NCBI GenBank assembly: GCA_964369605.1
Contig: CAYJFD010000002.1
Location: 39,126-103,125, forward strand
Source of the DNA: CAYJFD01 sp964369605
GTDB taxonomy: Bacteria; Bacteroidota; Bacteroidia; Bacteroidales; UBA932
Reading direction: 5' to 3'
Length of the DNA stretch: 64,000 bases
Part shown: piece after piece, positions 52,741 through 59,890 of the stretch
Layout: the number at the start of each line of letters is the position of its first letter
Numbering within the stretch: position 1 is the first letter of the stretch
The notes under the pieces: generated by a model
Database searches by the model: none
Told to the model about the DNA's origin: nothing
What the model saw: only the letters and a program-made list of their open reading frames with translations
Translations under genes and position numbers: made by a program

Positions 52741-53484
52741 TTACATTTTAGAATTTAGCCATCCATTCATTAGTATATTAATGACATTTCCTGTATATGT
52801 ATCGCTAGTGTTATATGAAAAGCAATCTTGGCATTCTATTTTAGAGTCTGCCCCAACCTTAAAACCTTTTAAACTATCATATACTTCTTTGGATATAACA
52901 ATAACATCTGTAGTGCCTTTGTTCGCAATATTACATAAATTTGATGCCTGATTAACAACATCGCCCATCCATACAACATCATTCAGCCCGCTACCTTTAT
53001 ATCCTGCTTGAATCATAAGTGCATTACCTTTTGCGATACCAATTCCAATTTTAATTTCACACAATCTTTTTTTTGTGAGTTTATAGTTTATTATATTAAC
53101 AATGGAATTTATTTGTGCCGCAGCTATAATAGAATTTTTAGCAGCTTGCTTGCCATTGTCAAATAATATTCCTGACACACAGTCTCCAACGATATTTATT
53201 TCCTTACATTCCTCACAGCTCTGTAGAATAGCCGTAATCTCAGAAATATATGAGCGGTAAATCCTTGCTAAAGATTTTTTTTGATGTTTCTGGGTTAAGT
53301 TAGATGATTCTCGAATATCCACGAATATAGCGTAGCAATCAATATAATAACCATTGTTAAACGTAAGACTATTTCTGACTGGAATAGCCTTTGATTCGTC
53401 ATATTCAACCGATTCGCTCAGATATGAATCTATTCGCTCTATACTCTTTACGTAATCGTAATTTTTTGTTTCTTTTACTTCCAT
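52741..53484 (-). CDS. Class III nucleotide cyclase B (Pycsar PycC-like)
   Basis: Predicted to make a cyclic mononucleotide messenger, probably cCMP or cUMP. The 247-residue protein has no membrane or sensor domain beyond a 50-residue N-terminal lead. The two metal Asp are D56 (YAIFVDIRESS) and D101 (INIVGDCVSGIL), and the VN segment is WMGDVVNQASNL (N178). The residue three before the GD glycine is N97, where purine cyclases have Lys; the transition-state Arg expected four residues after N178 is Asn182. Sequence differs substantially from its neighbour cyclase A, 9 bp upstream, so this is not a recent duplicate. Confidence 0.8.
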   Translation of the reverse strand: MEVKETKNYDYVKSIERIDSYLSESVEYDESKAIPVRNSLTFNNGYYIDCYAIFVDIRESSNLTQKHQKKSLARIYRSYISEITAILQSCEECKEINIVGDCVSGILFDNGKQAAKNSIIAAAQINSIVNIINYKLTKKRLCEIKIGIGIAKGNALMIQAGYKGSGLNDVVWMGDVVNQASNLCNIANKGTTDVIVISKEVYDSLKGFKVGADSKIECQDCFSYNTSDTYTGNVINILMNGWLNSKM

Positions 53485-53493
53485 TATTCTGCC

Positions 53494-54228
53494 TTAATCA
53501 AATGTCCAATAGTATGATGTTGTATATGCACTTTCCCAGTTGCTATTATAATCTATATTTACATGCGACCACATGTCTACTTTTTGTTTACCAAAATATC
53601 CATTATCCTTTTCATGGTATTTTACATACTCCTCAAGATTATCATAAACTATCCTTGATATTCCTATATAGTTAGGATTAGAGCATTTGTCACTTATGAC
53701 AGTAGATTTATTAACCGCATTCCCAATCCAAATTAGGTCTTTATTATCGCCATCTCCACCAAGACCAACTTTTGTCACTAATACTTCACCATGGTCTATG
53801 CCTATTCCGAAATTGATATCGCTATATGCTTTAAGTTCTTCATTTATTAGTTCTGTGATAGCATATCTCATTTGCATTGCAGCTTTCACTGCATTTGATA
53901 AAGAGTCCTTTGTGTTCCCTTGGTAAAAAACAAGAAGACTATCACCATTAAAACTTCTAATTTTACCACCAGTGCTCTTTGCAATCTTAACAATTGCGTG
54001 GTAGTATGACATATGTAATTTTGCAACAGTACGCTTATTGTGTTTGTTCAAAATAGCTGTTGATCCTCGCATGTCAATATACAATACTGTCGCATTAAAC
54101 TTAAGCCCCGTGCAATTAAACGTTAATTTACTATCATCAATATTTGGCACATAATTAACTTCTTGCACCTCAAATTTCTCTTTGGAGATATTTTTCACTT
54201 TATTCTGAATGTCAATTTTTAATCCCAT
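53494..54228 (-). CDS. Class III nucleotide cyclase A (Pycsar PycC-like)
   Basis: Second predicted cyclase of the pair, 244 residues. Metal Asp residues are D52 (VLYIDMRGST) and D96 (RSFNGDSLLVFY); DINFGIGIDHGEVLVTKVG is the conserved strand, and IWIGNAVNKSTVIS carries N173. The base-selecting position three before the GD glycine is S92 instead of Lys, and V177 replaces the usual Arg four residues after N173. Both cyclases keep the metal sites, so both could be active, or they could form a heterodimer whose composite sites differ. Eleven bases separate its ATG from the phosphatase gene. Confidence 0.8.
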   Translation of the reverse strand: MGLKIDIQNKVKNISKEKFEVQEVNYVPNIDDSKLTFNCTGLKFNATVLYIDMRGSTAILNKHNKRTVAKLHMSYYHAIVKIAKSTGGKIRSFNGDSLLVFYQGNTKDSLSNAVKAAMQMRYAITELINEELKAYSDINFGIGIDHGEVLVTKVGLGGDGDNKDLIWIGNAVNKSTVISDKCSNPNYIGISRIVYDNLEEYVKYHEKDNGYFGKQKVDMWSHVNIDYNSNWESAYTTSYYWTFD

Positions 54229-54239
54229 AAATTCTTGTT

Positions 54240-54731
54240 TTAATAATTATTCCAATTCGCCATAGCAAACCCTCGCATCCCAGAGCCAGGAGAGTACCAA
54301 GGGTATAATTCCAAGTATTCTTGCTCTGCAGTTGTAAAATTGTCATCTATAGCGTGTACTGCTTTAAGATACAGCAAGCCAATGGTTGCAGAACGAGACA
54401 CTCCTTGATTGCAGTGGACGAACACTTTTCTATCCCCAATATTATTATGAATAGTCTTGATGGCTTCATCTATAATCTGTTTTGGAATGTATGCAGGATT
54501 GGGTGCATCGACCAAGTTTAAGACAAGATGATTCCCTCTGTATGCAATTAAATATTCAGGGTGATCCTTTGGTGCAGCTTTACCTACATAGCCTAAAGCA
54601 TTCCGATGATATGGCTCTTTACAAGCGTGAATCACAAACCAATCCTCTTTATCACGCTCTATCAACATTCGAACTATGTTCTCATAATCATCTTGAGAAC
54701 CAATATGTAAATTTGGGTAAATATTCTTCAT
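54240..54731 (-). CDS. Dual-specificity-type protein phosphatase
   Basis: Cysteine phosphatase fold of 163 residues. Start MKNIYPNLHIGSQDDYENI is typical of this family; VLNLVDAPNPAYIP (D75 region) supplies the general-acid Asp, and the P-loop is VFVHCNQGVSRSATIGLLYL (H106, C107, R113; HCxxGxxR). All active-site residues are present, so it should hydrolyse a phosphate ester. Its substrate is unknown: a protein, a nucleotide, or a cyclic-nucleotide product. It lies between the TIR gene (3 bp) and cyclase A (11 bp). As it sits among signalling genes, it may be a regulator or off-switch of that signalling (inference). Confidence 0.8.
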   Translation of the reverse strand: MKNIYPNLHIGSQDDYENIVRMLIERDKEDWFVIHACKEPYHRNALGYVGKAAPKDHPEYLIAYRGNHLVLNLVDAPNPAYIPKQIIDEAIKTIHNNIGDRKVFVHCNQGVSRSATIGLLYLKAVHAIDDNFTTAEQEYLELYPWYSPGSGMRGFAMANWNNY

Positions 54732-54734
54732 ATG

Positions 54735-55505
54735 CTAATTGGTCTTAATTACTTCTATGATTTCTTTTGCAATCTCTTCTACTGTAAACGCAGCTGTATT
54801 TCTTGCTAATTTATCAGCTAATGACGGAGAAAAATCAACAACCTCTTGCTTTGTTATGTTATGCCATATAGGAAGCACAACCTGCTCTCCTGTTGTAGCC
54901 TTGGTTATTATTCCATCAAGTTCGTAATTTGTCCACCCCTTTTTGATGAAATCTTTCGAGAGAACAACAACTCCAAATTTACTTGTTGCTAACCCTTTAT
55001 CAATCTTTCTGCGCAAGCTGTCTCCAATTTTCATTTCAAACTCGTCGTACCACACCTTTAATCCTGCGGACTGCAAAGCGAATGCAAGTGGGCGCACAAC
55101 ATCATCTTTATCCTCTGAGGCGTGCGATATAAAAACATCATACTCTCTATGAATGTTATCTGCACCACTATTGATGTCATCTTTTCTAAAAAGAGATGGC
55201 ACAGTTGAAAGAGCAGGCTCTCTATATTCAGGAAGAGCTGATGGCAGCACTCTTACCGAAGAGCGAACGCTACCTCTTAACCCTTGCATATCTATTGTGA
55301 CATACCAGTGCCCTGAATGAGGAACGCCTAAAATTACGGGAGATTTTTTTGCTAAGCCTCCGTAGTACCTATGTTGTCTACCACTCTTGTAACTACTGAA
55401 ATTGCTGCTATCCATCAATCGCACATTCGCAGCACTGCCAGCTAATGTTACTTGAACCCGCTCACCTTGCTTAAGGTGCCCTAAATCGTATTTTGTAAAA
55501 TTCAT
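54735..55505 (-). CDS. DUF1883-TIR domain protein
   Basis: 256-residue protein of two domains. Residues 1-90 are DUF1883 (MNFTKYDLGHLKQGERVQVT and MDSSNFSSYKSGRQHRYYGG), a family of unknown ligand. Residues 120-250 are a TIR domain: EYDVFISHASEDKDDVVRPL, AGLKVWYDEFEMKIGDSLRR, and WTNYELDGII with the putative NADase Glu at E195. The catalytic Glu suggests NAD+ cleavage or cyclic-ADPR formation, as in other bacterial defence TIRs. DUF1883 might sense or recruit. The gene ends 3 bp before the phosphatase gene. Confidence 0.84.
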   Translation of the reverse strand: MNFTKYDLGHLKQGERVQVTLAGSAANVRLMDSSNFSSYKSGRQHRYYGGLAKKSPVILGVPHSGHWYVTIDMQGLRGSVRSSVRVLPSALPEYREPALSTVPSLFRKDDINSGADNIHREYDVFISHASEDKDDVVRPLAFALQSAGLKVWYDEFEMKIGDSLRRKIDKGLATSKFGVVVLSKDFIKKGWTNYELDGIITKATTGEQVVLPIWHNITKQEVVDFSPSLADKLARNTAAFTVEEIAKEIIEVIKTN

Positions 55506-55515
55506 AGTATTAGAT

Positions 55516-55812
55516 TTATTCTATTGTCTTATTTGTTACTCGATAGCAATACACATACACGCTATAATCATTACCGCCACCAGTATCACCTTGCATGCCT
55601 TTGTTGAGAAAATGCTCTTCTACTTTTTGCGCACTTGTTTTGCTTGTTGCTTCAAGGTATATCCACCAATCATTATCTTTAGATACACTGTGCTCATTGA
55701 ATAGTCTTCGTTCAATATCATTAGTTATTCCAATATAAAATTTTCCGTACTCACTATTTCCATTTAAATGTTTGTATATTGCATCTGCAATTTCTTGTGC
55801 TGAATTTGCCAT
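55516..55812 (-). CDS. GIY-YIG-type nuclease-like protein
   Basis: 98-residue protein. AIYKHLNGNSEYGKFYIGIT (residues 11-30) is a GIY-YIG-like motif (with Ala for the first Gly); NDIERRLFNEH follows with the Arg expected to be catalytic (R33 region), and VEEHFLNKGM holds a candidate metal Glu. Small single-domain GIY-YIG proteins cut or nick DNA, but some are inactive. It starts 4 bp after the hsdS stop and leaves 10 bp to the TIR gene. Which of the neighbours it works with is unclear. Confidence 0.65.
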   Translation of the reverse strand: MANSAQEIADAIYKHLNGNSEYGKFYIGITNDIERRLFNEHSVSKDNDWWIYLEATSKTSAQKVEEHFLNKGMQGDTGGGNDYSVYVYCYRVTNKTIE

Positions 55813-55816
55813 AATC

Positions 55817-57073
55817 TTATATTTTTAATCGTTTTTTTCCAGTTAGTAGTTGTTGCATTAGGGCTCGTTTTTGAGCGGTTAAGGCTTTTTGTTTGTTTAT
55901 TGCGAGGGTTATTTCTCTATCGGCAGTGCTTAGGATTTGGGCTATTGCTTTTTGTTCTTCGAGGGTGGGAAGCATCATATCCAACGCCATAAACGACTCT
56001 AAATCAAAAGTCATTTTTTCGATATGCACTCCATAACTTGAAATATATGTTTGATGATAAAAATATGGCATTTTAGACCACCAGTCTAAAAATTCCATAC
56101 ACAGTTTATTCGGGTCACTTGCCACAAGTGCAATGTACGAACCCGAAATTTTCATATTATCAAATTTTGCTGTGGTTAAACCTGATGCACCGTGTACAAT
56201 TTGCATTTTTGATATTAGAAAATCTCCAGCGTGTGCAGGGCGTAGATTCTTAGTTTTTATCTGATGTCCATATAAACTTTCACGCTCAAACAATCCTCCT
56301 GAACGCCTTTTAACACTTATTAACTTGTAGAGTTCATCATCATCCCACACAAGTTTTCTTTTCACCTCTTTTAGAATGTCGGAGTATCTATATTTTTGCC
56401 AAGGGGCGGAGAATTGGGGAAGGCGTTTTTTTGCGGTGAGTAGTTGTTGCATTAGGGCACGTTTGCGCTCGGTGAGCCTATCGATCAAAGCCCCCTGCAA
56501 CTCTATCGCCCTATCCCAAACTCCCAAAACCTCCGCAATCCGCTCCTGCTCCACCAAAGGTGGGCACAATACGATCTGCTTATACATATTATCAAAAGAT
56601 GCGTTTGGAGGATCAGTTCCCAGCATATCAGCCTCCATCTTATTGATGAAACTTGGTAGCTGCATTGCATAATAGAAAAACTTGCGGCAATTCTCCCCTT
56701 TCGTTTCAACCTTTGCAACACGTTGATTCAATAACGATGGTGCATCAGAATCTTTTAGAATAGCTATTTTTAACTCTCCATCAAGAATCGGACGTGTCAA
56801 AGCAACAACTACATCTCCTGACTTCAAAACGAAGTTAGGAAATTCGAACATAAAAAATGACGGTAAAAACGAAACATCATCCCATTTGATTTTATTTACT
56901 CCTACATTGGCAATTTTAACCCATCTCACGCCGTCTGCCGTAGCATCCTTACTCGAAAATGCACCTCCACCAATATATGACAGTACATCTTTCGTACGCC
57001 TAACCTCCCAATCAGACGGAATAACCCCTACGGAGCTAGATTTGTAGCCTTGTGGTATATTATTATTCTCCAT
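55817..57073 (-). CDS. hsdS: Type I restriction enzyme S (specificity) subunit
   Basis: DNA-recognition subunit of the HsdM-HsdS-HsdR complex. The 418-residue protein has the two-fold layout: first target recognition domain (about 20-185, beginning IPSDWEVRRTKDVLSYIGGG), a central conserved helix (LIDRLTERKRALMQQLLTAKKRL, about 195-220), second target recognition domain (about 225-390), and a second conserved helix (LAINKQKALTAQKRALMQQLLTGKKRL). The two helix-coding stretches share an exact 20-bp direct repeat (55,845-55,864 and 56,439-56,458). It is separated from hsdM by three CBASS genes. Confidence 0.95.
   Translation of the reverse strand: MENNNIPQGYKSSSVGVIPSDWEVRRTKDVLSYIGGGAFSSKDATADGVRWVKIANVGVNKIKWDDVSFLPSFFMFEFPNFVLKSGDVVVALTRPILDGELKIAILKDSDAPSLLNQRVAKVETKGENCRKFFYYAMQLPSFINKMEADMLGTDPPNASFDNMYKQIVLCPPLVEQERIAEVLGVWDRAIELQGALIDRLTERKRALMQQLLTAKKRLPQFSAPWQKYRYSDILKEVKRKLVWDDDELYKLISVKRRSGGLFERESLYGHQIKTKNLRPAHAGDFLISKMQIVHGASGLTTAKFDNMKISGSYIALVASDPNKLCMEFLDWWSKMPYFYHQTYISSYGVHIEKMTFDLESFMALDMMLPTLEEQKAIAQILSTADREITLAINKQKALTAQKRALMQQLLTGKKRLKI
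55845..55864. repeat. 20-bp direct repeat inside hsdS, copy in the C-terminal helix
   Basis: Identical to the stretch at 56,439-56,458 (594 bp apart, a multiple of three). It encodes the RALMQQLLT segment of the conserved helices. Confidence 0.9.
56439..56458. repeat. 20-bp direct repeat inside hsdS, copy in the central helix
   Basis: Second copy of the repeat described at 55,845-55,864. Recombination between the two copies would delete one target recognition domain while keeping the frame. Confidence 0.9.
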
Positions 57074-57084
57074 AGTAACTTTTG

Positions 57085-57531
57085 TTAAATCTCAGGTTCG
57101 TTATTCTTTACATCATCTTTGTCCTCAGATGGATGTATGCCTCCACCATTCCACACTCCTGTAACTAGCCATAATTCATAATGTAATAGCCATTCAGATG
57201 CCCAAGGGATAATTGTATGAACTAAGTATTTAGTTCTATTCCATTCTTCTCCATTTGGATAGTATAAACATAATTTCTGTTTTTCATGGGAATATACGTG
57301 TGGTAATCTTGTCTCCCCTGTCGCTAATGGCAGAGGATTAGGATTTGTAACAAACACGGATACCCCTTTCTTGAATGAATAATCCAATTTTATAGAGTAT
57401 GTTAAGCTATTGGGGCTTGGTGTTATCTTGCCGTTCCATACAAGTCTAGCATTGCTACTCTGTGTGAAATTACCATCAGGAAAATATGATCTTATGGCGC
57501 CTATTTGATTCTGCATGCTTATCTTATTCAT
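57085..57531 (-). CDS. E2-like CBASS accessory protein
   Basis: Predicted ubiquitin-conjugating (E2)-like protein of a short type II CBASS, which in known systems ligates the CD-NTase C-terminus to cell targets and boosts its activity. From ATG 57,531 it has 148 residues; the frame is open upstream to 57,573 within the CD-NTase gene, and a second Met is at 57,516. Recognisable pieces: LPHVYSHEKQKLCLYYPNGEEWN (C88, candidate thioester cysteine) and TIIPWASEWLLHYELWLVTGVWNGGGIHP, the tryptophan-rich tail of this family. No separate E1 or JAB-type protease gene is present in the operon. The start overlaps the CD-NTase stop by about 8 bp, so the two are translationally coupled. Confidence 0.72.
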   Translation of the reverse strand: MNKISMQNQIGAIRSYFPDGNFTQSSNARLVWNGKITPSPNSLTYSIKLDYSFKKGVSVFVTNPNPLPLATGETRLPHVYSHEKQKLCLYYPNGEEWNRTKYLVHTIIPWASEWLLHYELWLVTGVWNGGGIHPSEDKDDVKNNEPEI

Positions 57532-58744
57532 CATCATCTCGACCAAAAAAATTATGCTTTGGAACCGCTGCACGTCCCGTTACACCTAACATTCCTGTTC
57601 CAGCAGCCATTGCAACTTTTCCTTTAGAAACACCAGATTGAACATTCGTACTATAATTTGCAAATGCTTTCGTTGTGACAGAATCCCCAAACATATTTAC
57701 CAAAGGTTGTTTCAATTGATGTACACCTTGTCCAGAGTAAGTCGTCAATAGGTGGAAATCTTTTCGTATCTGCTCTAACCATCGATAGAAGTTTCGCTCT
57801 CTTTGTGGATCTTTTATCCATCGGTCAGCGAAGTTTTCTTCTTGATTAACAGGATTTGCAACCCACTTTACACCACCTCTATTTTCTATTATATCGTTCA
57901 TTCTCGCTATGATATTAAGCATTGCTTCGTACACGCTACTTTCACCCTGATAAGCCTTTGTGGCAAGTGTCGTGATTATAATGGAAATAGGTTTTTTATC
58001 GTCACCATCAAACATAATATCTCTATGTCGTTTCAAGAGTTGTATCACAATCTGCAGAGGCAGTTTGCGTTTACCTTTTTTAGGAATAGGAGTTACAGAC
58101 TCGTTTAATGCAGAAAATAGCTTGACGCCATTTACTCTATTAGCTATGCTAAAGAACCATTTAGCATAACCGAATGGGTTGCTTTTAAGCCAATTATCTA
58201 TATTATTATCATAAGCATAGTTAGTACTAGTGTTATCCGTTATTCGGATTGCGAGGTTGCTCACATCTCCAAAATCGGAATCAGCAAATGTGCTTTCAAA
58301 TAAAGTTTGATAATTATCGCTTACAAAGCAAGGTAAAACATCCATATGATACTTTTCATCTGCATATTTTAATGTCCAACAGCGTTTACCCTCTCGATCG
58401 AGCATGCGTGCGTATGTACCGTGAGATTTAATTCTGTCTCCAACACTATTTTTTAGTGTTTTTTGCGTCCAAGTGTATGGTTTTTTGGTTAGCTTACATA
58501 CCAAGTCGATATCAATATCTCCATCTTCAGCTACTGGTCGAATCATAGTTCCCAACATAAAAGATCCTTGTGGCTGTATTTGGGGCGCATATGCTTTGAG
58601 GGGACTTAAATCATTTGATAACCAATCGCCCATTGCATTATAACTTCGCACTATATCATTGTACTCTGTCTCAGTAATATCTAAATTTAAACTCAATTCA
58701 TTCAACAGATCGCTGTGTTGGTCTTGTTGTTCTTTTGTTAACAT
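57524..58744 (-). CDS. CD-NTase (cGAS/DncV-like nucleotidyltransferase)
   Basis: SMODS-type enzyme that makes a cyclic oligonucleotide after phage infection. The 406-residue protein has G60-S61 (the nucleotide-binding GS motif, PQGSFMLGT), the acidic pair DGDIDIDLV (D76 to D80), and the third metal Asp D135 (KYHMDVLPCF). After the core, about residues 180-310 form the helical part. The C-terminus is KHNFFGRDDDE: a Gly-bearing FFG followed by a five-residue acidic tail rather than a free terminal Gly. The gene begins 1 bp after the Cap5 stop and overlaps the E2-like gene. The product nucleotide is unknown; a SAVED effector implies a cyclic di- or trinucleotide. Confidence 0.88.
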   Translation of the reverse strand: MLTKEQQDQHSDLLNELSLNLDITETEYNDIVRSYNAMGDWLSNDLSPLKAYAPQIQPQGSFMLGTMIRPVAEDGDIDIDLVCKLTKKPYTWTQKTLKNSVGDRIKSHGTYARMLDREGKRCWTLKYADEKYHMDVLPCFVSDNYQTLFESTFADSDFGDVSNLAIRITDNTSTNYAYDNNIDNWLKSNPFGYAKWFFSIANRVNGVKLFSALNESVTPIPKKGKRKLPLQIVIQLLKRHRDIMFDGDDKKPISIIITTLATKAYQGESSVYEAMLNIIARMNDIIENRGGVKWVANPVNQEENFADRWIKDPQRERNFYRWLEQIRKDFHLLTTYSGQGVHQLKQPLVNMFGDSVTTKAFANYSTNVQSGVSKGKVAMAAGTGMLGVTGRAAVPKHNFFGRDDDE

Positions 58745-58745
58745 A

Positions 58746-59879
58746 TTATTCGTTTTTAATTATTATCGTTTCGTAGTCTAAACCAAGTGTGGTGTTATAC
58801 TCATATAACACCATTGGTAAATCTGCTTTTGGCATCCATACTCTACCTAGTTCAATGGCACAAGCTACAGGCATTGCCATAAAAACTTTAATCGTTTTGT
58901 TGCTGTAATTAGCATTAATGTTATCCAGCGTGGCTCTAGTTATAGTTCTGAAATCCATGAGTTGCTTTTTACTTCGTAGCATATCATTCCCAGGTTTATC
59001 TGCCGTAACAACCCAAATATCACAATCTTCTGAGTGTTTTTTTTGTATTCGCTCTGATATTGCGTTAGCACTAATAGCGAAAATTAATATTGGTTCTCTA
59101 TCGTATGACGGTGGCTGAATAGATTTAAAGTCGTTAGCTTCATTTCTATCTAGCCAATCCCAAGTGTCAGGTTCTCTATGTTTCTGGTACACGTCAACAC
59201 GTTGCAAGTCAGAAAGCAGTACCCCTAATCTTACCAATAAAGGTTGTGGTGCTAATCCAAAAACAGAAAAGGAGATATTGTTAGTTTCCGTTATTAATGG
59301 TCTGATTTTCCTATCAAAAGCTGATGTGATTTGCTTGTCATTTGTTTTCCAGTATTCTGGATCGGAATCCTTAGTTTCGGAATTCATAACACCTAGACAT
59401 ATAGCCCTGTCGGATGACGGATATATACCCTGTTTTAACATTGAGTTCACTACTGAATCTAGGCTGATCGAAGGTATTAGATTTCCTATATTAAATCCGA
59501 TCATTACCACATGTGATTTATTCTCGGGCTTATATGCACATAGTCGCTCTATGCGTTCTTCGTGCTCATTTTTCATCATTCTAAGTCTCTCAACAGAATG
59601 CTCTTCGGTTTGAGATTTATCAATGCGATTATGACATTCATCACACAAAAGAAGTAGATTAGCAAAATCAACCTCTAGTTTGGGGGACCAGAACCAGTGT
59701 CCTCGAGGACCTTGGCTACTTGCAGCAACAATGTGTGAAATATATGCTTTATTCATATCTTTTTGTGTTAATGAATCTTTCCACAATGGAACATTGCAGT
59801 ATTCACATCGTCCGCCAGCCTTAAACCACAGCATAGTTGTTGTTTTTTGAGAAATCTTCTTTCTTTCTATTTTTGCCAT
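58746..59879 (-). CDS. HNH-SAVED nuclease effector (Cap5-like)
   Basis: CBASS effector: the C-terminal SAVED domain binds the CD-NTase product and activates the N-terminal HNH nuclease to degrade DNA. From ATG 59,879 the protein has 377 residues (a TTG start at 59,888 would add three). HNH part: C25-x2-C28 (GGRCEYCNV), H49 (ISHIVAASSQGPRG), N74 (FANLLLLCDECHNRID) and C79-x2-C82-H83, a zinc-bound beta-beta-alpha metal fold. SAVED part, about 115-377: FNIGNLIPSISLDSV, FSVFGLAPQPLLVRLGVLL, IFAISANAIS and MAMPVACAIELGRVW. It lies between hsdM (about 12 bp) and the CD-NTase (1 bp). Confidence 0.88.
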   Translation of the reverse strand: MAKIERKKISQKTTTMLWFKAGGRCEYCNVPLWKDSLTQKDMNKAYISHIVAASSQGPRGHWFWSPKLEVDFANLLLLCDECHNRIDKSQTEEHSVERLRMMKNEHEERIERLCAYKPENKSHVVMIGFNIGNLIPSISLDSVVNSMLKQGIYPSSDRAICLGVMNSETKDSDPEYWKTNDKQITSAFDRKIRPLITETNNISFSVFGLAPQPLLVRLGVLLSDLQRVDVYQKHREPDTWDWLDRNEANDFKSIQPPSYDREPILIFAISANAISERIQKKHSEDCDIWVVTADKPGNDMLRSKKQLMDFRTITRATLDNINANYSNKTIKVFMAMPVACAIELGRVWMPKADLPMVLYEYNTTLGLDYETIIIKNE

Positions 59880-59890
59880 AACTCCCAATT

